Position numbers and translations under genes: made by a program. Below, piece by piece: positions 17,112-26,350 of a stretch of 64,000 nucleotides of DNA; within the stretch, counting starts at the first letter, position 1, and the number at the start of each line of letters is the position of its first letter. This DNA is from a virus. The DNA lies in the IMG/VR virus record IMGVR_UViG_3300048035_000135, positions 1 through 64,000 of that record; one strand, given 5' to 3'. The notes under the pieces are model-generated. The model saw only the letters and a list, made by a program, of their open reading frames with translations. It searched no databases and was not told the origin of the DNA.

Positions 17112-17582
17112 TTACTTTTTCTTCTCACTACAAGTATATGTTGCAGATACAACACTACTACTATTAATTTGAATACCAGTAGTTGTACTTAATGCTAAGA
17201 ATCCTGCTCCTGCTTCTGTAGCACCGCTTGAGTTTGTGTATATTGTATCACCAATCGTTGGATTTGTTCCACTTCCATTGTGATAATAGGTTGTATTGGG
17301 AGTATTTCCACATACCTGGGTATTGTTCGGACTACCATTTGCTGTAAACGCTTTGGTAGTAGTTTTATCGTGGTCATAAGAATAAAACTCACTCATAGCA
17401 TATGGAGCTGAACTATTAGGTCTATCGGTTGAAGCGTTTGCTGTATTGATTTCACCATTACTCCCTATAGACATTTGTCTCAAACTAATATTAGAATAGG
17501 TAGATGTAGAATCGTAATTATTATTACCAATCTCTCGTCTAATTCCTCTTAGTTTAAGTGCACCACTTGATGGAACTGCCAT
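17112..17582 (-). CDS. Fibre-associated protein, 156 aa
   Basis: Begins AVPSSGALKLRGIRREIG and contains NISLRQMS and PYAMSEFYSYDHD. This short N-terminal pattern (SG-x-L-x-L-x-x-I, then M-S-E-F-Y) occurs in small tail-fibre proteins of marine phages and probably docks the protein to a fibre. The C-terminal half is serine/threonine/asparagine-rich beta structure with three cysteines (CGNTP, CSEKK). It overlaps the preceding S74 fibre gene as TAATG, so the two are co-translated. Receptor binding is inferred from context. Confidence 0.65.
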   Translation of the reverse strand: MAVPSSGALKLRGIRREIGNNNYDSTSTYSNISLRQMSIGSNGEINTANASTDRPNSSAPYAMSEFYSYDHDKTTTKAFTANGSPNNTQVCGNTPNTTYYHNGSGTNPTIGDTIYTNSSGATEAGAGFLALSTTTGIQINSSSVVSATYTCSEKKK

Positions 17583-18781
17583 TATAGTTTCCCTTTTAGT
17601 TCTTCAATTTCTGCTTTTAAATCTTTAATTGATTCAATCAATAATGGAACTATCTTTTCGTACTTAACACCTTTATATCCATTTTCTCTTGTAGTTACTA
17701 CTTCAGGAAGAACTTCTTCTATTTCTTGTGCTATTACACCAACATCATGCCCTTCGTTACCATGCTGAGTTTTCTTTTCTTCTTCTGTAAGTTCTTTCCA
17801 ATCAAATTCGTATCCACCAATTTTTGATACTTTATCTAATGCGTTTTCGATTGGTTTAACATTTTTTTTCCATCTTTTATCGGATGATGAGTATGCTACA
17901 ATATCATTACCAGCATCAATCCTACCATCAGTTGAGGAAGCGGTTACGTTTACACCTATTGAATCATCTATTCTTACTCCATTAGCATTCAGATAGAATC
18001 TTTGAGTACCAGCAATTGATATTCCCATATAACTTGTACCAAAATAAAGCCCGGTGCTAGTTTGAGAACTGTATGCTAATGCTGGTGAAGATGTACTACC
18101 CGCTCCAATGTAATATCTAGTAGCTGTTAAGCTATTTGCAGATGCATTATAAAGTAATCCACTATCAGATGTAAGTGATGTACTCCCATTCCAAAGAGCT
18201 ATCCTACCACTTGAACCACCACCAGTTATAGTACCACTGTTAGTTGTATAACCTGCACCATTAGTTAGTTGGTTATTATTGGTAACATTAGTTGCCCCAT
18301 TAGCTACATTTAATGCACTTCTAACTTCAGCAGCAGTTAATGCATGAAGTGTACTACCATCACTAAATCTAGCAAATTCGTTTGCGTTAACAGCACCATC
18401 TATCTTCGTTATTACGGCAGCGGTTGTGTTTGTTGCTGAAGTTAGTCCTGTAACGTGCCCATAAGTATCTAATGTGATATCTTGAATAAAAGTGTTACCA
18501 CTATTATTTACGGATGATGCAGTTGATGTATCTTGATGATTGATTGTGATTGTTTCGTTTGAACTTTGATTTGTTGTAAAAGCCGCTCCACCAGTTAACG
18601 CATTTCCTGCTGATATTGTTATTGTTGCGTTATTTGCTGATGTACCTGTTGGTAAATTTGTTAGGTTACTACCATCACCTGAGAAAGATGTTGCAGTTAC
18701 ATTATTTAATACCGCATCACTTCCCGATACAATTACCTTTTTCCAACCACCTGTTGGTCCACCTGGTTCTCCACCTGCCAT
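17582..18781 (-). CDS. Tail fibre with C-terminal S74 autoprotease chaperone, 399 aa
   Basis: N-terminus (residues 1-50, GGWKKVIVSGSDAVLNNVTA) is shared with the 372-residue fibre upstream and is a likely attachment module. The middle is repetitive beta-helix-like sequence. Residues about 300-399 are an intramolecular chaperone of the endosialidase type (Peptidase_S74): SSDKRWKKNVKPIENALDKV, GYEFDWKE, HDVGVIAQEIEEVLPEVV, then a terminal helix EYEKIVPLLIESIKDLKAE-like. The Ser-Asp (SSDKRWK) motif marks autocleavage after trimer folding in this family. A late-type element lies 32 bases upstream. Confidence 0.85.
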   Translation of the reverse strand: MAGGEPGGPTGGWKKVIVSGSDAVLNNVTATSFSGDGSNLTNLPTGTSANNATITISAGNALTGGAAFTTNQSSNETITINHQDTSTASSVNNSGNTFIQDITLDTYGHVTGLTSATNTTAAVITKIDGAVNANEFARFSDGSTLHALTAAEVRSALNVANGATNVTNNNQLTNGAGYTTNSGTITGGGSSGRIALWNGSTSLTSDSGLLYNASANSLTATRYYIGAGSTSSPALAYSSQTSTGLYFGTSYMGISIAGTQRFYLNANGVRIDDSIGVNVTASSTDGRIDAGNDIVAYSSSDKRWKKNVKPIENALDKVSKIGGYEFDWKELTEEEKKTQHGNEGHDVGVIAQEIEEVLPEVVTTRENGYKGVKYEKIVPLLIESIKDLKAEIEELKGKL

Positions 18782-18812
18782 AATTTATTCCTTTAAATGT
18801 TCAACGTTTTAC

Positions 18813-18821
18813 TATAAATAT
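18813..18821 (-). promoter_or_regulatory. Late-type promoter element ATATTTATA
   Basis: Coding strand AATATTTATAG between the terminator at 18843-18878 and the S74 fibre ATG at 18781. Confidence 0.65.
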
Positions 18822-18842
18822 TAAAAAATATTTTATTATAAT

Positions 18843-18878
18843 AAAAAACCCCTACACATTTATATATGTAGGGGTTTT
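18843..18878 (-). terminator. Rho-independent terminator within fibre cassette
   Basis: A 12-bp stem (AAAACCCCTACA / TGTAGGGGTTTT) with an AT-rich loop, followed by a T run on the coding strand. It starts 6 bases after the stop of the 64-residue gene. Confidence 0.9.
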
Positions 18879-18884
18879 ATGATT

Positions 18885-19079
18885 TTAAACTTTTGGTTTA
18901 ATTAACTTTTGTATCTTTACGGCTGTTTCATAAACAATCTGAACGTCTTTCCCCTCAAAAGTTGATTTAGCTATAAGAGATAAGAGAAACTCCAACTCTT
19001 CGGGTCTAAACTCAATTTCAGTGTCTACTTCTTTTTTCTGGTGAGCCCTAATTTCGGCTACTGTTGTTGCTTTTGCCAT
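18885..19079 (-). CDS. Small helical protein in fibre cassette, 64 aa
   Basis: A charged helical protein (EIRAHQKKEVDTEIEFRPEELEFLLSLIAKSTFEGKDV) closed by a terminator. Similar tiny proteins beside fibre genes are common in marine phages, and I do not know their role. It may be a fibre assembly chaperone or an unrelated host-directed protein. It has no own promoter element and is probably read from 20311-20320. A second coding possibility on the other strand is not supported. Confidence 0.65.
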   Translation of the reverse strand: MAKATTVAEIRAHQKKEVDTEIEFRPEELEFLLSLIAKSTFEGKDVQIVYETAVKIQKLIKPKV

Positions 19080-19115
19080 AATATAACTTTTTTAATTAAA
19101 CTTAACGTATAATTA

Positions 19116-20234
19116 TTACGCCCAAATCCAAATATTACCATCTTGAGCTGCATCTACGTGGATGTTACCAATTTTTTGATAGTTTGTATCTGTTTTGGAA
19201 ATTGCCACTGCTGCTGCGTATGCATCTGATGCTATTGTTGTATCATTATAAGATGCTCCTGAGAAATCAAACGTCCATCTACTTGCTGATTCATCCCAAC
19301 CAAACGCTGTACCTTGTCCTTCAATAACAATACCACCATCTGCAGCAGAACCACCATCATTTAAGTTAATGAATTTGTCTGTTACATTTAAGTTAGTAGT
19401 ATTAACTGTAGTAGTTGTTCCGTTTACAGTAAAGTTTCCGGAAACTATAACATTATTTGAAAATGTTTTGTTACCAGCAACTGTTTGAGTTCCAGTTGTT
19501 CTTACAAAAGTAGATAAACTAGTAAGACCAGTACCACCATTTGCTACAGGTAGAGTACCTGTTACACCTGGAGCAATACTTGTTGTACCATCAAAGTTTA
19601 CAGCTGATGTACTTGCTAAGTTAGTTCTAATACTTGCACCACTTGCTAATGCTGTTGCAGTTGCTGCGTTACCAGTAGTATCTTGATTTAAAGTTCCTAC
19701 AACTAAATCTATATCTCCTGTACTATCTTGATATGTTGCTGTAATACCAGTTTCAGTATTAGTGGATGTGAACATCGCACCAACTATGTCTTGTACTTGC
19801 TCATTAGATAATTGGTCATTATCATTTGGAGTTGTTACTGAACCACCTAATGAAATAGCTGTACCATTAATTGTAATTGATGAGTTTGCTAATTCTGCGT
19901 TTGCAACACCACCATCTTTAATTGTTACTGCGCCTGATGATACACCGAAGTTAGCTGAACTAAACGATGCAACACCCTTTGCTGTTGTTGTTGCGTTATC
20001 TACTGATAATGCTACTGATGAATTACCACTTTGGTTAGCGGTGAATGTACCACTACCATTAAGTGCTCCTGACGTTGAAATGCTTAACTGTCCGTTTGCT
20101 GCGGATGTTAATCCTGTTAATTGTGAACCATCACCTACGAAGTAGGATGCGGTTACTGCTGCTAAATGTGCTTGTGAGCCAGATACGATTACTTTTTTCC
20201 AACCGCCTGTTGCTGCTCCTTCTCCACCTGCCAT
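19116..20234 (-). CDS. Tail fibre protein, 372 aa
   Basis: Shares its first about 45 residues (MAGGEGAATGGWKKVIVSGSQAHLAAVTASYFVGDGSQLTGL) in pattern with the 399-residue S74 fibre, suggesting a common docking module. The body is a low-complexity, alanine/threonine/glycine-rich beta-helix-like shaft (GVTGTLPVANGGTGLTSL, NNVIVSGNFTVNGTTTTVNTTNLNV). The C-terminus ends HVDAAQDGNIWIWA and has no S74 domain. An AGGAG site lies upstream, preceded by a perfect hairpin in the leader. Confidence 0.75.
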   Translation of the reverse strand: MAGGEGAATGGWKKVIVSGSQAHLAAVTASYFVGDGSQLTGLTSAANGQLSISTSGALNGSGTFTANQSGNSSVALSVDNATTTAKGVASFSSANFGVSSGAVTIKDGGVANAELANSSITINGTAISLGGSVTTPNDNDQLSNEQVQDIVGAMFTSTNTETGITATYQDSTGDIDLVVGTLNQDTTGNAATATALASGASIRTNLASTSAVNFDGTTSIAPGVTGTLPVANGGTGLTSLSTFVRTTGTQTVAGNKTFSNNVIVSGNFTVNGTTTTVNTTNLNVTDKFINLNDGGSAADGGIVIEGQGTAFGWDESASRWTFDFSGASYNDTTIASDAYAAAVAISKTDTNYQKIGNIHVDAAQDGNIWIWA

Positions 20235-20256
20235 AATTTTTCTCCTATTTTTTAAA

Positions 20257-20276
20257 ATGAGTTGAAATCAACTCAT
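20257..20276 (-). promoter_or_regulatory. Perfect hairpin in fibre mRNA leader
   Basis: A 9-bp stem (ATGAGTTGA / TCAACTCAT) with a 2-base loop, between the late-type element at 20311-20320 and the AGGAG site of the 372-residue fibre gene. There is no T run, so it is a leader hairpin or stability element rather than a terminator. Confidence 0.5.
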
Positions 20277-20310
20277 AGTTTCTCTGTTAAAATTTCTTTT
20301 TATTTACTCT

Positions 20311-20320
20311 TATAAATATA
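20311..20320 (-). promoter_or_regulatory. Late-type promoter element TATATTTATA
   Basis: Coding strand TATATTTATA, 18 bases after the stop of the 134-residue gene and 76 bases before the 372-residue fibre start. Confidence 0.65.
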
Positions 20321-20338
20321 GAGTTTTATTTTATTCCG

Positions 20339-20743
20339 TTAAATGTATATAAAAAAGTTACTTCCACTAACTGCTAATGCTCCTTTGTAAGAAGTGTTAT
20401 TATAATTAGGTAAAGTAGAAACCTCTTTTATCAACATTGTACCATCTGAATTTACTGTTACTTTATCTTCTCCACCAACTCTAATTGTAAACACATTCCC
20501 ACCTGGAGATTGATTTGTAATTAAAGTTAATGAAGATGTAACTGCTCCTGTCATTTCTATAGAACCAGTAATTTGTGCATTTGTAGTTACTATTGTTTCT
20601 ATTGATGATTCACCATTATTCCTTTCGAAGAATAGTTTTCCATCAAATGTATTGACAGCAAGTTCACCCAAAGATAAGCTTCCAACACTTGGAACATTAT
20701 TTTGAGTATTACTTCTTTTTAATTTTATCCTATTAGCTGCCAT
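20339..20743 (-). CDS. Small fibre / head-fibre-like protein, 134 aa
   Basis: Begins MAANRIKLKRSNTQNNVPSV followed by GSLSLGELAVNTFDGKLFFE. This is the KLKRS...P..LxxGELAVN-T-DGKLF module that starts many phage fibre and head-fibre proteins and probably anchors them. The rest is short beta structure (AQITGSIEMTGAVTSS, FTIRVGGEDKVTVNSDG). It is the shortest of the cassette and may bridge larger fibres. The ribosome binding site is weak, so translation may rely on the upstream gene. Confidence 0.7.
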   Translation of the reverse strand: MAANRIKLKRSNTQNNVPSVGSLSLGELAVNTFDGKLFFERNNGESSIETIVTTNAQITGSIEMTGAVTSSLTLITNQSPGGNVFTIRVGGEDKVTVNSDGTMLIKEVSTLPNYNNTSYKGALAVSGSNFFIYI

Positions 20744-20764
20744 TTGTGGAATCCCAATCTTTTA

Positions 20765-21922
20765 TTAAAAGTTTCCACCATCAATTTCTGTAAACGAAAA
20801 ACTCCCTGTTAAACTTAATGAACCAGTTATTTCGTGAGTATCTGTTAACTCATCACCAAATATAGTAGAACCACTAGCAAATGATATAGATTGACTGATA
20901 ACATTAGAAACAACTTTAGTTGCTGTTAATTCACCAACTGATATGTTCTGTCCTGCTAATGTACCTACTACCTGTGCTGATGAACTCATCACATTGTTAG
21001 GTATCGAAGTTAAATACGATTGTAAATCACTAATTTGTGATTCTGTAATTGTTACTTGCGCTGAACCACTAATTACACCTTCAGTATCTAACTTAGTTTT
21101 AACTCGTGCATCTGTATAATATTTGTTTGTACCTTCTGCTACATCAGCAGTATCAAAACCTGTCTTATCTGCACTATTTAATACTATTTGAGATGAACCA
21201 CTAACCAACCCAGCTGGTTTACCTGTTAAATCAGCGAATGAACTAGCTCCACCACCACCACCGATTGAACCATCATCTATTTGAGAACGAAGTGTTCTAC
21301 CGATATATTGATAAACTGATATATAAACATATTGATTTGAGGATGGTGCGTTTGATACCCAAGTTAAAACACCTGTTTTAAAATCGAATACATAATGAGA
21401 AGGGTCTGCTGGTGAAGATGAAATACTTCCTGCCGTAGCTGATGTATCTTTATATACTACAACTTTATAACCTGGAGTAGAACTCTCAGTATTATTTGGT
21501 GAATCACTTGCGATAATATATTTTGGTGATACAAAATTAGTTTGCTGGTCTGCTTCGATAAGTTGGTCGGATGTTACTGTATCTGAAACAGATGATGGGT
21601 CTGAAGTTGTAAAGTAATAAACTTCTCTTTGCCCATCTGCCGCTTGTTTTAATTTTTTTCTATAGTGATATTTTAGTACGTTTACATCAGTTTCGATTGA
21701 TGGGTTAACAACACTACCCGATACAATAGCACCATTCTGAGATGAACCACTATATGCTAATTGTGTACTTCCCGTAGGAATAAGACCATCATCTGTAAAT
21801 ATCTCACCTGCTCCTAAATCAAATACATCAGTAAATGCTTCCTGAGTAAGTGATAGATTATCCGTTGTAAATCTTCTACCTTGTAGTAATCTTTCCGACC
21901 TGTTACTTGTATTATATGCCAT
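20765..21922 (-). CDS. Tail fibre protein, 385 aa
   Basis: The N-terminal 200 residues are a folded domain (TSNRSERLLQGRRFTTDNLSL, VLKYHYRKKLKQAADGQREVYYF, HYVFDFKTGVLTW, YVYISVYQYIGRTL). These are followed by a shaft of short beta repeats (SGSAQVTITESQISDLQSYL). That block and its DNA are nearly repeated in the 359-residue fibre at about 25128-25190, pointing to recombination between fibre genes. GAGGAA ribosome binding site. It probably forms a structural rather than a terminal receptor-binding fibre, since no chaperone domain is present. Confidence 0.7.
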   Translation of the reverse strand: MAYNTSNRSERLLQGRRFTTDNLSLTQEAFTDVFDLGAGEIFTDDGLIPTGSTQLAYSGSSQNGAIVSGSVVNPSIETDVNVLKYHYRKKLKQAADGQREVYYFTTSDPSSVSDTVTSDQLIEADQQTNFVSPKYIIASDSPNNTESSTPGYKVVVYKDTSATAGSISSSPADPSHYVFDFKTGVLTWVSNAPSSNQYVYISVYQYIGRTLRSQIDDGSIGGGGGASSFADLTGKPAGLVSGSSQIVLNSADKTGFDTADVAEGTNKYYTDARVKTKLDTEGVISGSAQVTITESQISDLQSYLTSIPNNVMSSSAQVVGTLAGQNISVGELTATKVVSNVISQSISFASGSTIFGDELTDTHEITGSLSLTGSFSFTEIDGGNF

Positions 21923-21937
21923 TTTTATTCCTCTTTA

Positions 21938-24439
21938 TTACGATACTGAAACCTGTATGCGTTCCAATGTATATGATGGTTCACCTTTATATCTAATTAA
22001 TAACCAAATTTTTGAATTTGATGAGTTAATAGTTTGACCACCTGCGTTATTCAATCCTAAAGTTAATGTACCATTCGAATTAGTAAATGATGAAAAATCA
22101 CCAACAACATCAACCGAATCACTAAATGGGTTGTTATTTCCACTCGATTGTGAGTTCAAAGAACCACCATACGATTGATTACCTTTTACTGCATCAAAGA
22201 TTTTTGAATCAGTAGCTTCAAATATAACACCAACTGCTATTTTGTTAGCCGCTGTACTATCCCACGTTACTAAATCGGATGATGAATTAGGGTCTAAGTT
22301 AATTGTTAAAGTACCTTTATTATTTCCAGCTGATGTTTCAAATTCTCTTAGATACCACTTATAATGTGATGCGTTATATGATGAATCATCATAAAAATAC
22401 CCATTGTTACCTTCAGGATTAACTAAGTAACCTGGCTTAACCTGCAATCCTTCACCATCTCCGAGAGTTAGTGCGGTTGAACTATTCCATGCATTTGATA
22501 ATGCCGTTGATGTACTAATAACTCTTCTATAAGTTTCGTTTGTAAATCTTTCATCCAATACCGATGATTGACTTCCACCACCATAATATCCCATTGAACC
22601 AAGACTTCCATTTTGTCCGAATGTTCCTGCTGTATGAAGGTTTACAGTTTTGGTTTCTAATGTTGATTGTGTACCACTTCTGTTTCTACCTTTTAGTGTT
22701 AATGTATATGATGTATCACCAATTCCACTTTCAGTAAAAGTATCACCTGTACCACTAATTGTATAAGTTGCATCAACTTCTACTATATCGTTTCTTACTG
22801 GAGTACCACTATTTCTTCTAGTAGTACCATCGGCTGATGTTACCATTCCTGATGTTTGGATTGAACCACCATTTGTTGATAATGTATCCAATCCTGATGT
22901 ATTTGAAATTGAGTATCCACTAGCTCCACCGATAGTTACATCTACTAATGAAGTTGATGATGCGTACATAGGTGCAAATAATCCACTAGCAGTTGCAACA
23001 TATTTCCAAGTACCACCATTAATAAATGGTGCTCCCGATAATGAACCTGATGTTAATGTTTGTGCCGTTACCGTTCCACCTGAAACTCCTAATGAGTTTG
23101 TACCAATATTTGAATCGATATTACTTACAGGTGCATAGAATATAGTTTCGTTTAGTGATTTTTCAACATATCCACTTTGAGAACCAGTTGCCAACCCAAT
23201 TGTTGTATCTATTTCATATTGTCCTGATGAAGATACAGAAGTTAATGTTTGTGCTGTCCAATTAACCAAATTTTGGTTATGTGTATTTACAAATTTACCA
23301 TCTTGGAAAGCGGCCGGTATAACTGCTGGATTTACAGTATTAATTTTTGCTAAAGTGATACCATTTGAAGTTCCAAATGATGAATGGGATAAAATTCTAG
23401 ATGAACTTGAAGTTTCAGTAGCAGTATCACCATTAATTGCCGTTTGATTTTGGAAAAACTTAAATGTATGTGAACCACTTACTCTAGCTACAGTAGCTCC
23501 ACCACTTGTTAATGAACCCAATCCAAATAATTCGTTATCAGCTGATGAACGAACTGATGTTGAACCTGCATCTACTGAAGAGTATCCAACTGCGTATGAT
23601 GTACTTGTTCTAATTGTTTTTCCTGGAAACAATGTTCCACCTACTGATGCGAATCCTTTATTTATTAAGTAATTAATATCAGCTATTGAATTTCCTTGTG
23701 GTACATACCCAGCTGGTGCCGTTCCAGTACTAGTACCACTCTTTACTTCACTAATATTACTAAATGTTTTTGTGTTTGGTGTTGGATTTGCTGCTGATGA
23801 GGATAATAATCCCGCAACAAATCTTAAAATTTCAGATACATCTGTATTTGAATCAAAATTGTTAAAATAAGAACCATCTAAATTACTTTGCCACGCATTT
23901 GATGTTGGATTACCTGCGTTTACGTTAAATGCTTTTATAGATTGAGATACATCTAATGCAATATCAGATGAACCTGTAATTTGTAAAGATTTTGTAGTTT
24001 TATATAATACAGCTGAAACAGATTCAAAAATACCACTACCACCAAACCCTGCAGCTGCTGCTGAAGATGAAACTTGTGTTGCAAAGTTCTGTAAAGATGA
24101 TGTAGTTATGGTAATCTCAGTATGTCCTGATGTACCATCTGCATGTGCACCTAACAAATATAATTTTTTGTTAGTAGTATCGTAGTATGGTAATCCATCT
24201 AAAGTAGTACCATAATTAGCAGTAGCTACTGCTGGTAATCCTGCACCAGTATATATTTTTGAAATCGGTACATAATCGTTAGCGGCAGTTGAACCACCCG
24301 GCTTTCCTATATAAACGATTGGTCCATCTACTTTTGAATCTATCGAACCACTACCAATTACAATCTCTGCTTCTCCAAATGAGGTGATATTCCTTACGGA
24401 TGCTACCGAACCTCTTCTATGTTTTATTGTTTGAGCCAT
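21938..24439 (-). CDS. Large tail fibre protein, 833 aa
   Basis: N-terminus MAQTIKHRRGSVASVRNITS then FGEAEIVIGSG is the common hRRG...GE docking motif of phage fibre proteins. Residues about 150-550 are serine/threonine-rich shaft; residues about 550-833 form a more globular tip with beta-rich segments (VDATYTISGTGDTFTESG, YFYDDSSYNASHYKWYLREF, KIWLLIRYKGEPSYTLERIQV). It is the largest gene of the cassette with its own late-type element 53 bases upstream, so it is a leading candidate for host recognition besides the 3454-residue adhesin. Host range role is inference. Confidence 0.7.
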   Translation of the reverse strand: MAQTIKHRRGSVASVRNITSFGEAEIVIGSGSIDSKVDGPIVYIGKPGGSTAANDYVPISKIYTGAGLPAVATANYGTTLDGLPYYDTTNKKLYLLGAHADGTSGHTEITITTSSLQNFATQVSSSAAAAGFGGSGIFESVSAVLYKTTKSLQITGSSDIALDVSQSIKAFNVNAGNPTSNAWQSNLDGSYFNNFDSNTDVSEILRFVAGLLSSSAANPTPNTKTFSNISEVKSGTSTGTAPAGYVPQGNSIADINYLINKGFASVGGTLFPGKTIRTSTSYAVGYSSVDAGSTSVRSSADNELFGLGSLTSGGATVARVSGSHTFKFFQNQTAINGDTATETSSSSRILSHSSFGTSNGITLAKINTVNPAVIPAAFQDGKFVNTHNQNLVNWTAQTLTSVSSSGQYEIDTTIGLATGSQSGYVEKSLNETIFYAPVSNIDSNIGTNSLGVSGGTVTAQTLTSGSLSGAPFINGGTWKYVATASGLFAPMYASSTSLVDVTIGGASGYSISNTSGLDTLSTNGGSIQTSGMVTSADGTTRRNSGTPVRNDIVEVDATYTISGTGDTFTESGIGDTSYTLTLKGRNRSGTQSTLETKTVNLHTAGTFGQNGSLGSMGYYGGGSQSSVLDERFTNETYRRVISTSTALSNAWNSSTALTLGDGEGLQVKPGYLVNPEGNNGYFYDDSSYNASHYKWYLREFETSAGNNKGTLTINLDPNSSSDLVTWDSTAANKIAVGVIFEATDSKIFDAVKGNQSYGGSLNSQSSGNNNPFSDSVDVVGDFSSFTNSNGTLTLGLNNAGGQTINSSNSKIWLLIRYKGEPSYTLERIQVSVS

Positions 24440-24491
24440 ATTTTTATCCCATTACTTGTGTATAGTTTGTACTATTACTCTTTTAATCTCT

Positions 24492-24500
24492 TATAAATAT
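24492..24500 (-). promoter_or_regulatory. Late-type promoter element ATATTTATA
   Basis: Coding strand AATATTTATAAGAG between the 359-residue and 833-residue fibre genes. Confidence 0.65.
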
Positions 24501-24507
24501 TGTTTGT

Positions 24508-25587
24508 TTAGAAAAACCCCCCACAATCTATCGTATCTTGCGTATTACCAATTTGAATTGATGCAGATGCGATATAATTTTCTAATTGTGCTTCTAAAAC
24601 TTTAATTCTACCATTAACTACAATAGCATTTCCAGCATTTGATGCTGATGTTTGTGTAAATATACTTTGCCCATTTACTGTAAAATCACCTTTGATGTCC
24701 ACACTACCCGTAACTTCTAAATTATTTGATGTCATTAACTTAGTGTATGTATTCGGGTCTTGAGAACCTGTATTCCAAATGGAAGTACCACTACCACCAC
24801 CACCACCTGCTAACGCAGATAAATTAACTGTGTTACCATTCGAAATACTTAAATTATTTCCTGCTAACGTTAATGTTTGAGAATCTGTTTCATTTTTTAA
24901 GAATCCCAAGTCTGTTATTTGAGCTGATGATGATATTATGTTTGCTGGTAATTGTGAACTACCACTAATTATACCCGATGGTAAATCAGAACCAGTTGGT
25001 ATCGTTACACTATTACCATTTGATATTGTTAACGTATCACCAACATAAGTAAGGGTCTGTGAATCAGTTTCAGATGTTATATAACCTAAATCAGCAATTT
25101 GAGCCGATGATGATATAGTTCCTGTCGGAACTGAAGTTAAATATGATTGTAAATCACTAATTTGTGATTCGGTTATCGTAATTTGAGATGAACCACTTAT
25201 TGTTCCGTTTGGTAGTAAACTTTTTACTTGTGTTGAACCACTAACTAATCCAATTGGTAATTGAGATGAACCACTAATTACACCTGATGGTAATAAACTT
25301 TTTATTTGGGCTGAACCACTAATTAGGTTATCACCTACTTCATTCCCATATCTTATATCAAATTCAGTTGTTAATTGGGCAGAAGAACTAATTACACCTT
25401 CTGCATTTAACCTCGTCTTAACATTAGATACAAAATTATCTCTAACAGAATTGTTAGCTAAGATTGAATTTTTCTGAAATGGTGTTATGGTTGTAGGTAA
25501 GTTGGATAAATTATAATAATCTATACTTTTTAAACCACTACCATTACCTTCAAATGAACCACTAAATGAACCTGTAAAATCTGGCAC
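24508..25587 (-). CDS. Tail fibre protein, 359 aa, GTG start
   Basis: Starts with GTG at 25587 (GTG CCA GAT TTT) behind an AAGGG site. N-terminus GSFSGSFEGNGSGLKSI is a phage-fibre pattern. The body repeats short units built on S-G-S-x-Q and SDLQSYLTS-x-P (ISGSSQLPIGLVSGSTQVKSLLPNGTI), giving a thin fibrous shaft, and the C-terminus is a helix (RIKVLEAQLENYIASASIQIG) that may trimerise. It shares a block with the 385-residue fibre. First gene of the cassette after PhoH is oppositely ordered in transcription, so this gene begins its own unit from 25619-25628. Confidence 0.7.
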   Translation of the reverse strand: MPDFTGSFSGSFEGNGSGLKSIDYYNLSNLPTTITPFQKNSILANNSVRDNFVSNVKTRLNAEGVISSSAQLTTEFDIRYGNEVGDNLISGSAQIKSLLPSGVISGSSQLPIGLVSGSTQVKSLLPNGTISGSSQITITESQISDLQSYLTSVPTGTISSSAQIADLGYITSETDSQTLTYVGDTLTISNGNSVTIPTGSDLPSGIISGSSQLPANIISSSAQITDLGFLKNETDSQTLTLAGNNLSISNGNTVNLSALAGGGGGSGTSIWNTGSQDPNTYTKLMTSNNLEVTGSVDIKGDFTVNGQSIFTQTSASNAGNAIVVNGRIKVLEAQLENYIASASIQIGNTQDTIDCGGFF

Positions 25588-25618
25588 GCTTTTCCCTTAA
25601 TTATTTTTGTTAGTTACC

Positions 25619-25628
25619 TATAAATATA
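25619..25628 (-). promoter_or_regulatory. Late-type promoter element TATATTTATA
   Basis: Coding strand TATATTTATAGG, 31 bases upstream of the GTG start of the 359-residue fibre. Confidence 0.65.
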
Positions 25629-25635
25629 ATAATTC

Positions 25636-26295
25636 TTAGTAATCGGTTAACAATGTTAAAATTTCATCCAAAGATTCATGCCTGTGGTTATCTTTTAACA
25701 TTATATCATATACATATTGTGAACCTTTTAACTTAGGAACTTCATGTACTGCCGAATCATTGTTGAATTTCAAATCAATCTGTTGCTTATCACCACATAG
25801 TATCATAGTAGAACCTTTTCCTACCCTACCCAATACCATTAATAGTTGTTGCTTAGTCAAGTTCTGAAACTCATCGACAATACATATGGAGTTATCGAAA
25901 GTTCTTCCTCTAAAATGTGATAATGATACCAATTCTATCGATTCATCAGATTCCATCTTCTGTAATATGTTTGGTTTGTTGTAAACCTTTCTCATATTAG
26001 CTCTAATTGGAACTAACCAAGGTTCCATCTTCTCTTCTAATGAACCTGGTAAAAATCCGTTATCCTCATTTGATACAGTTGGTCTTGTTATAACGATTTT
26101 GTTAACTTTTCTTTTAAAAAACATATCCAATCCAATTTGACATGCCAATAACGTTTTACCACTACCTGCTTTACCTATTACAAAATTGAAGGGATGATTT
26201 AAAATTTGAGCTTTTGCTCTTTTCTGTTCTTCCGATAGAGATATCGAAAATCTCACATTACCTTTTGGTGGAGTTTTGTCTTTGTTTTCAGCCAT
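25636..26295 (-). CDS. phoH: PhoH-like ATPase, 219 aa
   Basis: P-loop ATPase of the PhoH family, common in marine T4-like phages; its role in infection is unsettled. The start is ATG 26295 (MAENKDKTPP) with AAAGGA upstream. The longer frame to 26394 would run through the region just after the capsid terminator. Walker A is GKAGSGKT (residues 41-48), Walker B is CIVDEFQNL (near 137), and a further block CGDKQQID lies near 175. The length is close to the core domain alone. It is a single-gene unit between the capsid terminator and the fibre promoter. Confidence 0.92.
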   Translation of the reverse strand: MAENKDKTPPKGNVRFSISLSEEQKRAKAQILNHPFNFVIGKAGSGKTLLACQIGLDMFFKRKVNKIVITRPTVSNEDNGFLPGSLEEKMEPWLVPIRANMRKVYNKPNILQKMESDESIELVSLSHFRGRTFDNSICIVDEFQNLTKQQLLMVLGRVGKGSTMILCGDKQQIDLKFNNDSAVHEVPKLKGSQYVYDIMLKDNHRHESLDEILTLLTDY

Positions 26296-26350
26296 ACTTT
26301 CCTTTTTCCAATAATTAAATAACTCTTTATAATAAGTATGAATTAAGCAT

